A DNA stretch of 9,882 nt from Paracoccaceae bacterium (GCA_009920225.1 RGAJ01000043.1:1-9882); one strand, 5' to 3'. Numbered from the stretch's first letter, positions 1 to 6,792 are shown. Notes: generated from the sequence alone by a model not told the origin. Translations and numbers: made by a program.

Positions 1-42
1 TTCGGGCTTTACGTGTAACACACCGACGTTTTTATTGAAAGC

Positions 43-71
43 TAGATACCAAATTGAAAGTTTTTGATCAA
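43..71 (-). promoter_or_regulatory. Possible weak leftward promoter near the left edge
   Basis: On the minus strand a -35-like TTGATC (66-71) is followed after 17 bases by a -10-like TATCTA (43-48), in an AT-rich stretch. It would drive a gene lying left of the window, downstream of the operon terminator. The -35 matches 4 of 6 consensus bases and the -10 only 3 of 6, so this could easily be chance. No gene is visible in bases 1-120. Confidence 0.2.
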
Positions 72-120
72 AAGTTAGACAATGATTATGCGGATACCGT
101 CGTTTTTCGAAAACGTGAGG

Positions 121-159
121 AACAAAAAACCGCGCCCAAGCGGATTTACTTGGACGCGG
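121..159 (-). terminator. Rho-independent terminator of the sugar operon
   Basis: Read on the minus strand, an 11-bp stem (149-159 with 130-140; ten Watson-Crick pairs and one G-U) closes an 8-base loop and is followed immediately by six T residues (124-129). It starts about 40 bases past the GH4 stop codon. The G-U pair exists only in the minus-strand transcript; the plus strand would have a C-A mismatch there. That orientation and the U-tract make it the end of the leftward operon. Confidence 0.9.
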
Positions 160-198
160 CGAGGATTTTTTGACCCGTGTTTATTCAGCGGATCAGCG

Positions 199-1554
199 TT
201 ATTTCAGGTAATCCAACCACGGACTTTGTTCTGCGATCATGTGATCAACCAGATCGGGAATCCCTTTGGAAACGGTGACGATTGGATCGACCAAGAGCGC
301 CTGAATAACCAAATCGCGGCTTTGGTTCAAAATCGCTTCTGCGGTCATGTCATGAATACCGATTTGGTTGGTCAACAAACCTTTGATCCCCGAGGGAACC
401 GTCATATTGATGCCTTTTACACCATCTTTGGTGACGATTGCAGGGACCTCAACGGCGATCCAATCAGGCAGATCCTTGATATAGCCCTTGTTCGGGATGT
501 TTACAGCCGCTTCTTCATATCCGCTGTCTGTTAGGATCCCGTCCATGATCGGCACCACACGTTCATGCAATTCTGCCTTGATGGTTGGCGTCACTTTGCC
601 AAGGTAATTGCGATAATACGTGTAGAAATCCAAAATGCCCCGATGGTCCGACGCATCATGCGCCCATTGGATATATTCGCCAAAATGGCTGTCATATGTG
701 ATTGGAAGATATCCAAAGCGTTCCAAAATATCGCGGAACAACCAACGATCGGACCAAGGACGTACATCGTTGATATGTGACAGATCAATGTCCATCCATC
801 CTTCGGTTTCGACGGCTTTGCCCGTTGTGCGCGACGCCGTTAGGATTTCTGAATATCCTGGCATCTGGCTAAAATACGCTTCTGACTTTGTACGAACGTC
901 GGGATAGGCATCTTTGCCGCTGTCGACATAGGTCACGTCTGTCAAAACCGAAAAGTGGTTCAAACCGGCCGCGCGGTATTTGATGTTGTCGCGTGGCTGT
1001 TCCAACATGGGTGGCAAATGGCGTTCAAGAGACGCGATTTCATGGCACATGCCGATGAATTTCAACTCAGGGAACTTGCGGTGTACGGTTGTACAAATGC
1101 GGCTCATTGGGTTGGAGTAGTTGAACACAGTCGCATTCGGTGCAACATCAACAACCTTTTGGCAGATTTCCAAAATTGGCGGGATGATTCGCAGGCTGTG
1201 GAACAACCCACCAGGTCCGCCGTTTTCGCCATACACTTGACCGATGCCATATTGCTGAGGAATGCGCCAATCCATATCCCATAGCGCAAAGCGGTCGCCC
1301 ACTTCGATCGAGATGACAACGAAATCCGCACCTTTCAACCCATTGCGCAGATCTGAATCAACCGAAATAGAAAAATCCAGATTGTTCTGTGCGATGAAAT
1401 CCTGTGCGACCTTCAACGTGCGCTGTGCCGCGGCTTCGTTGATATCGTTCAAAATAATTTCTGAACCTTTCAGCACCGAGCTGGTAAAGATATCGCCCAG
1501 CATACCAGTGCCGAATTGCAAAGATCCTGCACCGACGAGTACTATTTTTGTCAT
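199..1554 (-). CDS. GH4 family alpha-glycosidase (NAD/metal-dependent)
   Basis: This 451-residue cytoplasmic protein has the normal length for glycoside hydrolase family 4. The family cleaves glycosides by NAD-dependent oxidation, elimination and addition, with a divalent metal. The N-terminus carries a Rossmann dinucleotide-binding loop (GAGS, residues 8-11). GENGGPGG (109-116) and NYSNPM (145-150) are family landmarks. The metal ligands should be Cys170 in the CHEI motif (170-173) and His200 in GLNH. Tyr294 in HFGEY is the likely catalytic base. The residues after Cys170 track substrate in this family: CHSV marks alpha-galactosidases, CN(V/I)P phospho-glycosidases and CHEV alpha-galacturonidases. 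CHEI is closest to the last, yet the gene ends an alpha-glucoside-type operon, so the substrate stays open. The ATG at 1554 is supported by AGGA at good spacing. It lies 42 bases after the broken ATPase gene and ends before a strong terminator. Confidence 0.88.
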   Translation of the reverse strand: MTKIVLVGAGSLQFGTGMLGDIFTSSVLKGSEIILNDINEAAAQRTLKVAQDFIAQNNLDFSISVDSDLRNGLKGADFVVISIEVGDRFALWDMDWRIPQQYGIGQVYGENGGPGGLFHSLRIIPPILEICQKVVDVAPNATVFNYSNPMSRICTTVHRKFPELKFIGMCHEIASLERHLPPMLEQPRDNIKYRAAGLNHFSVLTDVTYVDSGKDAYPDVRTKSEAYFSQMPGYSEILTASRTTGKAVETEGWMDIDLSHINDVRPWSDRWLFRDILERFGYLPITYDSHFGEYIQWAHDASDHRGILDFYTYYRNYLGKVTPTIKAELHERVVPIMDGILTDSGYEEAAVNIPNKGYIKDLPDWIAVEVPAIVTKDGVKGINMTVPSGIKGLLTNQIGIHDMTAEAILNQSRDLVIQALLVDPIVTVSKGIPDLVDHMIAEQSPWLDYLK

Positions 1555-1596
1555 GTCTTATCCTATTAAAGGCTAAATGTTTGTGGGTCCAAACCG

Positions 1597-2400
1597 TTAG
1601 CGGATTGGTTTTTCGTTGGCGTCAAAGCGGTGCACATGCCCCGCAACTGGCCGCAAATTCAATTGTGTGCCCAATGTTGTCGCCAACTTGCCAGAGCGGC
1701 GTACAATCAAAGGGTCACCCGATCCGATGTCGACAAACAGATAGTTGTCTGACCCCAGATCTTCGGCGTGAACGACCTTACCCGTCCATTCCGCATCCGC
1801 TGCATCCACAATTTCGATATGCTCGGCACGAATGCCCAATGTGGTACAGTTATGCTTTTCCGCAAAAGCACCTTTCAGGAAATTCATCTGTGGCGATCCG
1901 ATAAAGCCCGCAACAAACAAACTTGCTGGATTTTCATACAATTCAGAAGGTGTTCCGACTTGTTCAATTTTACCGTCGCGCAAGACGCAAATCCGGTCCG
2001 CCAATGTCATCGCTTCGACCTGATCATGCGTCACATAGATCATGGTGACATCTGTCATGTCATGGTGCAGCTTGGCAATTTCCAAACGGGTCTGAACCCG
2101 CAATGCGGCATCAAGGTTTGACAAGGGTTCGTCAAACAAAAACACCCGAGGATCGCGCACAATCGCGCGGCCAATGGCAACACGTTGACGTTGACCCCCC
2201 GACAGTTGTTTGGGCAGGCGATCCAACAGATGTTCGATTTGCAGCAATTCAGCCGCCTTTTGAACGCGGGCCTTAATTTCGGCTTTGGATGTTTTGTCCA
2301 ATTTCATGCCAAAGGCCATGTTTTCATAGACAGTCATATGCGGATACAGCGCATAGGATTGGAACACCATCGCAATGCCGCGTTTGGCGGCGATCAGCCT
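1597..2400 (-). pseudogene. 5'-truncated ABC sugar importer ATPase (UgpC/MalK type) lacking Walker A
   Basis: The remaining 267 codons are unmistakably a carbohydrate importer ATPase. Counting from the junction, they contain the Q-loop in [10 protein letters not shown] (11-20), signature LSGGQ (66-70), Walker B FLFDE (87-91), D-loop SNLD (94-97), H-loop His125 and a C-terminal TOBE-like regulatory region. Family members are about 330-350 residues and start with an A-loop and a GPSGCGKS Walker A. Those 70-75 residues, the start codon and the ribosome site are absent. The homologous sequence begins at about RLIAAKRG, directly on top of the permease stop codon. The frame stays open upstream, but there it encodes an out-of-frame reading of the permease, not ATPase. 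The first in-frame ATG after the junction (2370) has no Shine-Dalgarno and could not restore nucleotide binding. I read this as a deletion, in the organism or in the assembly. The ATPase would have powered the neighbouring permeases. Confidence 0.85.
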
Positions 2401-3224
2401 TTTACGCCGCCTGCGGTCAGGCCCGCTACGATTTTGCGTTGGAATATTAGAACCAGTACGATCAACGGCACTGTCACGATAACACTGGCAGCCATGATAG
2501 GGCCCCATGGAATTTCTTGGACGCTTGCGCCGGACAAGAGTGCGATTGCCACAGGCACGGTGCGCATGTCTTCGGAAATGGTAAAGGTCAGCGCGAACAA
2601 GAATTCGTTCCATGCCCCGATGAATGCCAACAAACCCGTTGTGACAAGCGCAGGCCACAAGAGCGGCAAGAACACTTTGGTAATAATCACCCAAGGGGTC
2701 GCGCCGTCAACGATGGCCGCCTCTTCGATTTCGGTGGGCAGATCGCGCATGAATGTGGTCAAAACCCAAACCGTAAATGGCAGCGTAAAGATAGTATAGC
2801 TCATGACCAAGGCCCAAGGCCGGTTGTAAAGGCCAAGCATATTCACCAATTCATAGAGGCCCGACAAAACCGCGATTTGCGGAAACATCGACACGCCCAA
2901 AATTGTCATAAGCAACAGGGACCGACCGCGAAACCGCACACGCGCCAACGCATAAGACGCCGTCACGGCCAACAACAGCGCACAAAACACAGTAACGCTT
3001 GCGATAAAGACCGAGTTCAGGATCGAAGTCGCAAAGGCGCGTTGACCTGTGACCTGCTTGTAATTCGCCCATGAAAACATTTCGGGCAGAATGTTCGGCT
3101 TAAAGATCGCGGTTCCGGTTTCAAAACTGGTCATGACCGCATAATAGAACGGGAAAACCGCAATGATCACGATGGCAAAGACCCCGACGTAAAACATGAA
3201 CCGCCAAAAAGGTGTTGTCGGCAT
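2394..3224 (-). CDS. ABC sugar transporter permease, MalG/ThuG type
   Basis: This 276-residue inner-membrane protein is one half of the permease pair of a CUT1 sugar importer. Six hydrophobic segments are expected and visible: near residues 10-31, 71-95, 104-125, 136-158, 192-210 and 244-261. The cytoplasmic EAA loop that docks the ATPase is intact (EEAAIVDG, 167-174, ending in LP at 186-187). The C-terminus (GLTAGGVKG) is the usual end of this family, so the permease itself is complete although its stop codon TGA sits on the deletion junction of the ATPase gene. It starts inside the stop codon of the preceding permease (TAATG), which implies translational coupling. Confidence 0.93.
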   Translation of the reverse strand: MPTTPFWRFMFYVGVFAIVIIAVFPFYYAVMTSFETGTAIFKPNILPEMFSWANYKQVTGQRAFATSILNSVFIASVTVFCALLLAVTASYALARVRFRGRSLLLMTILGVSMFPQIAVLSGLYELVNMLGLYNRPWALVMSYTIFTLPFTVWVLTTFMRDLPTEIEEAAIVDGATPWVIITKVFLPLLWPALVTTGLLAFIGAWNEFLFALTFTISEDMRTVPVAIALLSGASVQEIPWGPIMAASVIVTVPLIVLVLIFQRKIVAGLTAGGVKG

Positions 3225-4201
3225 TAGCTTTTCTCCCCACTTAGGTCAACGCGACCCAATTTGATGTACAACAGAACAAAGCCCGTGATGATCAAGAACA
3301 ACAGTGTCGACATGGCAGAGCCTTCGCCGTAATCGCCAAATTGCTGCAATTCGCGATAGCTGAGCACCGACATCGTGATCGTGCTATTGGATTGAGGCGT
3401 CAGCAGATAAATCAGGTCAAAGATGCGCAGCGCGTCCAAGGCACGGAAAATCACCGCAACCAAAATCGCAGGCCGCAACAAAGGCAAGGTCACCCGCCAA
3501 AACACCCGCAACGGATGAATGCCGTCAATGCGTGCGCTTTCGTACATATCTCGCGGGATCATTTGCAAACCGGCAAGGATCAACAATGCCATAAACGGTG
3601 TCGTTTTCCACACGTCCACGATCAACACGGCGATCATGGCGGTGTCAGAGGACGCAGTCCACGCAATCGGTTTGTCGATCAGGTGCAGCGTCAGCATAAT
3701 TTCGTTGATAATCCCGAACTGGTCATTCAACATCCATCCCCACATCCGCGCGGATACGATGGTTGGAATTGCCCAAGGGATCAAAACAGCGGCGCGAACA
3801 AATCCACGCCCTTTGAATTCGGCGTTCAGGACCAAAGCAACCATAAGCCCCAAAACAGTCTCTAACGCGACGGAAACGATCGAAAACCGAACGGTGTTCC
3901 AAACGGCGTTCCACCAATCTTTGTCAACCAGAACACCCTTCCAGCGGACGGTTCCATCGGAACGAACTTTTTTCTCGACATAATTGTCGAAACCGATCCA
4001 TTCGCTTTGGCCATTGAAAATTGTGTTTGCGGTCGCGTCGGTGAACGAAAAACTGATTGAACGGAACAACGGCCATGCCGCAACAATCAGCAGCATAATC
4101 AGCATCGGCGCCAAGAACATATAGGCAGAACGGACGCGTTGTTGTTCAAGATTAAGCGTCTTTCCCGCAATCGGGGACGCGTTGGTGCTTTTGTCAGACA
4201 T
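3224..4201 (-). CDS. ABC sugar transporter permease, MalF/ThuF type
   Basis: This 325-residue inner-membrane permease is partner of the MalG-type protein that follows with a one-base overlap. Hydrophobic segments lie near residues 26-47, 102-125, 134-152, 187-211, 245-264 and 297-313. The EAA-type docking loop reads ESARIDG (221-227) and ends in LP (239-240), so the ATPase contact looks intact. I chose the ATG at 4201 (MSDKST). The frame is open up to 4261, but that earlier start lies in the loop of the terminator hairpin, and the 20 extra residues do not look like family sequence. The Shine-Dalgarno before 4201 is poor, and so is that before the other in-frame ATG at 4231, so low translation here may add to the downshift after the binding protein. 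The length and the inserted loop at 75-97 fit the trehalose/maltose ThuF group better than enterobacterial MalF. Confidence 0.9.
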   Translation of the reverse strand: MSDKSTNASPIAGKTLNLEQQRVRSAYMFLAPMLIMLLIVAAWPLFRSISFSFTDATANTIFNGQSEWIGFDNYVEKKVRSDGTVRWKGVLVDKDWWNAVWNTVRFSIVSVALETVLGLMVALVLNAEFKGRGFVRAAVLIPWAIPTIVSARMWGWMLNDQFGIINEIMLTLHLIDKPIAWTASSDTAMIAVLIVDVWKTTPFMALLILAGLQMIPRDMYESARIDGIHPLRVFWRVTLPLLRPAILVAVIFRALDALRIFDLIYLLTPQSNSTITMSVLSYRELQQFGDYGEGSAMSTLLFLIITGFVLLYIKLGRVDLSGEKS

Positions 4202-4238
4202 GAGGGGTATCCCAATCGTTGCCGCGAACATGCGCCGC

Positions 4239-4273
4239 AAAAGAAAGGCTGGGCGATACATGCCGCCCAGCCT
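4239..4273 (-). terminator. Intra-operon terminator/attenuator after the binding-protein gene
   Basis: On the minus strand a perfect 10-bp GC-rich stem (4264-4273 with 4246-4255) closes an 8-base loop, and the tail reads TTTCTTTT. It starts 15 bases past the stop of the binding-protein gene and ends 37 bases before the first permease start. Hairpins at this place are common in importer operons and let the binding protein be made in excess. This one is strong enough to act as a partial terminator; the degree of readthrough cannot be read from sequence. Confidence 0.85.
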
Positions 4274-4288
4274 GAATACTGATACGAA

Positions 4289-5545
4289 TTAGTTCAGCAA
4301 ATCGTCCAGATCGTCTTCTAGGTTCGCAAGCGCGTCTTTTGCTGCTGCGTTGCCAGAAATAACTGAGTGTACAGCAGAGAAGAACAATGTTGACACTTCG
4401 TTATATTTTTCGCGTGTTGGCGCGGATGGACGTGGAACTGCTTGCAAGAACACATCTTTCCATTGTGGGATGATGGGTTGCTCACGTGCAATGTCTGCAT
4501 CTTCGTACAAGCTTACGATTGTTGGCAGGTTTGACGCGATCAAAGAACGTGTCTTTTGCGCTTCTGCACCGGCTAGGTACAGCGCCAGATCGATCGCTGC
4601 GTCTTGGTTGTCGCCGTATTTAGAAACTGCAACGTTCCAGCCGCCCAAAGTTGCCGCAGATGTGTCGTGGCCTTGGCCTGTTGGCAATGTTGTTACACCG
4701 AACAAACCTTTTACAGCGGAATCGTCGCTGTTGCCCAAACCGTATGCATATGGCCAGTTACGCATGAATACAGCGTTGCCTGTTTGCCAAACGCCGCGCG
4801 CTTCTTCTTCTTGATAGGCCAAAACGCCCTCAGGAGAGATGTTGCCAGGCCATGTTGCTGCCAACTCAAGTGCGGCTGCGGCTTTTTCGTTGTTGATCGA
4901 GATCGTTCCATCGGGCTCAACGATTTGACCGCCACCAGAGGATTTAACCCACTCAAGCGCGTCACATGTCAGACCTTCGTATGCGTTACCTTGCCATACA
5001 AAGCCCCAGATATCGTTGTTGCCAGCTGCGCGCTCTGCATCTTGAACCGCTTTCGCTGTTGCTGTCAGCTCTTCCCATGTTGTTGGAACTGATGCGCCGT
5101 GCTTTTCAAGCAGGTCTTTGCGGTAGTACAGCGCAGGTGCGTCTGTGAACAAAGGCAGCGCAACCAATTTTCCGTCAACCGTTTGGGACTCAACGATGGA
5201 TGGGAAATGCTCTTTCATCAATTCGCCTGCTTTTTCAGACATATCAACGAAATGATCCGCCAACTGAGGCGCCCAGATCACGTCTGTTTGGTACAGGTCG
5301 ATGTCGCCGTTGCCAGCCGCCAACCATAGACGGTACTGACCGAATTGGTCGGTTGTGGATGCAGGCATTGGAACCAATTTAACAGTGTGGCCTGTTTTTG
5401 CTTCCCATGGTGCGACGATTTTTTTGAAATCTTCTACAGCGTTGCCCACTGCGCCAGATACGTATGTGATTTCAGCAGCAAACGCGCTTGATGCAACCAA
5501 CGCCATCGCTGATGCAGCAACAGTTGTCTTGAAAAATGAAGTCAT
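4289..5545 (-). CDS. Periplasmic alpha-glucoside-binding protein (ThuE/TMBP-like) of ABC importer
   Basis: This 418-residue protein is the extracytoplasmic solute-binding protein of the importer, of the usual family length. A Sec signal peptide is clear: Lys6 near the N-terminus, a hydrophobic core to about residue 20, and an AFA motif with likely cleavage after Ala23. There is no lipobox cysteine, so it should be soluble in the periplasm. The mature part resembles the trehalose/maltose-binding group, with PLFTDAPALYYRKDLL, VFMRNWPYAYGLGN and LGGWNVAVSK as recognisable stretches. A disaccharide or short alpha-glucoside is therefore the likely ligand, by family resemblance only. The ATG at 5545 is preceded by a strong Shine-Dalgarno (GGGAGGA) at good spacing. 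It is the first gene of the operon, behind an operator, and is followed by a terminator-like hairpin. Its codon choice looks different from its neighbours, consistent with high expression. Confidence 0.92.
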   Translation of the reverse strand: MTSFFKTTVAASAMALVASSAFAAEITYVSGAVGNAVEDFKKIVAPWEAKTGHTVKLVPMPASTTDQFGQYRLWLAAGNGDIDLYQTDVIWAPQLADHFVDMSEKAGELMKEHFPSIVESQTVDGKLVALPLFTDAPALYYRKDLLEKHGASVPTTWEELTATAKAVQDAERAAGNNDIWGFVWQGNAYEGLTCDALEWVKSSGGGQIVEPDGTISINNEKAAAALELAATWPGNISPEGVLAYQEEEARGVWQTGNAVFMRNWPYAYGLGNSDDSAVKGLFGVTTLPTGQGHDTSAATLGGWNVAVSKYGDNQDAAIDLALYLAGAEAQKTRSLIASNLPTIVSLYEDADIAREQPIIPQWKDVFLQAVPRPSAPTREKYNEVSTLFFSAVHSVISGNAAAKDALANLEDDLDDLLN

Positions 5546-5550
5546 CTTAT

Positions 5551-5557
5551 TCCTCCC
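5551..5557 (-). promoter_or_regulatory. Strong ribosome-binding site of the binding-protein gene
   Basis: GGGAGGA on the minus strand, five bases before the ATG at 5545, is the best Shine-Dalgarno in the window. It fixes the start and contrasts with the weak sites before the first permease and the GH13 gene. Confidence 0.8.
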
Positions 5558-5598
5558 AAGTGACTTTCCCGAAAAATTCAGAAAACAGAGTCGGCTTA

Positions 5599-5612
5599 CC
5601 GAAACGTTTCGG
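5599..5612. promoter_or_regulatory. LacI-family operator O1 upstream of the transport operon
   Basis: CCGAAACGTTTCGG is a perfect 14-bp palindrome with the central CG typical of LacI-family operators. It sits 54 bases before the binding-protein start and, if the promoter call is right, just downstream of the -10, where a bound repressor would block transcription. The same core occurs twice in the repressor/GH13 spacer, which ties the two transcription units to one regulator. Confidence 0.88.
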
Positions 5613-5618
5613 AAATAT

Positions 5619-5647
5619 GGCTAACACTCATTGATTGAGTCTGTCAA
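5619..5647 (-). promoter_or_regulatory. Candidate promoter of the sugar transport operon
   Basis: A consensus -35 TTGACA (5642-5647, minus strand) is followed after 17 bases by a weak -10 candidate TTAGCC (5619-5624); shifting one base gives TAGCCA. Operator O1 begins seven bases downstream, around the expected start site. The -35 is convincing and the -10 is not. The promoter lies only about 17 bases past the repressor stop codon, and no terminator separates them. Confidence 0.45.
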
Positions 5648-5663
5648 CACTGTTTTGGAAATA

Positions 5664-6689
5664 TTAGCCGCGTGGGATGGCCGAATGCCGCTGTACCAGA
5701 TCAAAGCTGGATACACATTGCAGGTCGTCAATCGCGCCACCTTCCAAGAAATCGCTTAGGTATCGCGCCAAAGGTTCCCACGAATTCCGAAGCGGGCTGC
5801 GCGTGACGGTCAGGGCCGGATAAAACGCAGATGCACGCAACTTGGGCACCACGTCATCATGCGAAACAACGGATAGATCACGTGGAATATTGATGCCCAA
5901 TGCATCTGCCGCCTGATATATACCCTTGGCGATGCGCACATGACCCGCAACGATCGCAGAGGGAAAATTACCGCTTAAGCTATTGCATTCAATGGTTTTA
6001 ACCAAACCCAATTCTTCTGTCATCCGGCCGTAAAACATCAAATCCGGATCGAATGGAACGCCAAACTCTTGCAACGCTTGCGCATAACCTTGGGTGCGAA
6101 ATGTGGAATAGGTCAAACCTTCGGGCCCGTTGATAAAGGCGATGCGCCGATGCCCCAAATCCAACAAATGCTTTGTCAATTGATACCCAACTTGGAAATT
6201 GTCGATATCAAAATAAGGATAGGTCACATCCCCAAGCGTGCGGCCATGCAAAACAAATGGCACCTCGGATTGCGTCAGGAATTCAACCCTTGGGTCATTG
6301 TTTGCGGGTTCGTGCACAACAAACCCGTCCAATGCCCCGCCGCCAATCAGTCTTTTGTAGACACTGATTTCATCTGCATCCTCTGGCGCGATGTGTAACA
6401 CAAACTGTTTTCCACGTTTGGAAAACTCAATCGATAGGTTGGTGACCGTTTCAATAAAATTGTGATCCTCGATCAGATCAGGGTTATTCTTTTGTACCAA
6501 AGCCACAACGCCGGACCGTCCCGACACAAGCTTGCGAGCAGACATATTTGGAACATAATTCAATTGCTTAGCTGCTTTACGAACACGCTTCTTGGTGTCG
6601 TCACTGACGTCATCGTGGTCATTTAATGCACGACTGACCTGGGTGACCGAAATCCCCAAATGCCGGCTTAAGTCCTTGAGCGTCGCCAT
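5664..6689 (-). CDS. LacI-family transcriptional repressor (AglR-like)
   Basis: This 341-residue DNA-binding regulator has the standard LacI/GalR length. The N-terminal helix-turn-helix (residues 3-23, ending VTQVSRALN) is followed by the hinge helix around SARKLVSG (50-57). A periplasmic-binding-protein-like effector domain fills the rest; GHRRIAFINGPEG in its middle is typical. It probably represses both the transport operon and the divergent GH13 gene until an alpha-glucoside or product binds, and the two operators in its own upstream spacer imply autoregulation. I chose the ATG at 6689 (MATLKDLS) because family members begin the helix-turn-helix there and AGGAAC lies upstream. A GTG at 6704 would add five residues and has a weaker case. 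Sinorhizobium aglR and thuR hold similar positions beside alpha-glucoside and trehalose operons; the ligand here is inferred. Confidence 0.92.
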   Translation of the reverse strand: MATLKDLSRHLGISVTQVSRALNDHDDVSDDTKKRVRKAAKQLNYVPNMSARKLVSGRSGVVALVQKNNPDLIEDHNFIETVTNLSIEFSKRGKQFVLHIAPEDADEISVYKRLIGGGALDGFVVHEPANNDPRVEFLTQSEVPFVLHGRTLGDVTYPYFDIDNFQVGYQLTKHLLDLGHRRIAFINGPEGLTYSTFRTQGYAQALQEFGVPFDPDLMFYGRMTEELGLVKTIECNSLSGNFPSAIVAGHVRIAKGIYQAADALGINIPRDLSVVSHDDVVPKLRASAFYPALTVTRSPLRNSWEPLARYLSDFLEGGAIDDLQCVSSFDLVQRHSAIPRG

Positions 6690-6710
6690 ACTGTTCCTGT
6701 TCACCCTGTG

Positions 6711-6730
6711 GATTTCAGTTTTCTGAAATC
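6711..6730. repeat. Perfect inverted repeat in the repressor leader
   Basis: Arms GATTTCAG and CTGAAATC (8 bp, perfect) surround TTTT. The repeat lies between operator O2 and the repressor start, so on the minus strand it falls in the probable leader of the lacI-type gene, ending 21 bases before its ATG. It has no resemblance to the CCGAAACG operators. It could be a leader hairpin near the ribosome site or a binding site for another regulator. Confidence 0.6.
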
Positions 6731-6745
6731 AATTTTCTTGCGTTT

Positions 6746-6759
6746 CCAAAACGTTTCGG
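6746..6759. promoter_or_regulatory. LacI-family operator O2 in the divergent spacer
   Basis: CCAAAACGTTTCGG matches the perfect operator at 13 of 14 positions (A for G at position 3). Its centre is 32 bp from that of operator O3, close to three helical turns, so two repressor dimers would sit on the same DNA face. It lies between the repressor start and the GH13 start and can serve both directions. Confidence 0.82.
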
Positions 6760-6776
6760 GCACTAAATGGCGCAAC

Positions 6777-6792
6777 TCCGAAACGTTTCGGA
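6777..6792. promoter_or_regulatory. LacI-family operator O3 in the divergent spacer
   Basis: TCCGAAACGTTTCGGA is a perfect 16-bp palindrome, the strongest of the three sites. It is 49 bases before the GH13 start and 87 before the repressor start. With O2 it gives a two-site arrangement controlling the divergent genes. No convincing -35/-10 pair could be fixed for either direction in this spacer. Confidence 0.88.

Noticed and set aside
101..115. Inverted repeat CGTTTT-TCG-AAAACG as a fourth repressor operator
   Set aside because: The half-sites and the 3-base spacing do not match the CCGAAACGTTTCGG core with its central CG, and it lies next to the operon terminator rather than a promoter.
82..534. 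Plus-strand frame covering the left edge and the 3' end of the GH4 gene
   Set aside because: It is antisense to a clear GH4 gene, runs through the terminator, and shows no recognisable domain.
2394..2406. Programmed -1 frameshift at the AAAA near the permease end producing a permease-ATPase fusion
   Set aside because: A single-tRNA slip on AAAA would enter the ATPase frame. But there is no proper slippery heptamer in the zero frame, I see no downstream structure, and the product would still lack Walker A.
2401..2694. Open frame upstream of the ATPase remnant, as if a 365-residue protein began at 2694
   Set aside because: These residues are an out-of-frame reading of the intact permease gene, rich in Arg, Cys and His and without any ABC motif. 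The frame is open by chance after the junction.
2517..3074. Long plus-strand frame antisense to the second permease
   Set aside because: It is a shadow of the permease on the other strand. Its composition, very rich in Arg, Gln and His, is what antisense reading of membrane-protein codons produces.
4202..4261. Upstream start for the first permease at 4261 or 4231
   Set aside because: The 4261 ATG is in the loop of the terminator hairpin. The added residues do not resemble the family, and neither start has a convincing ribosome site.
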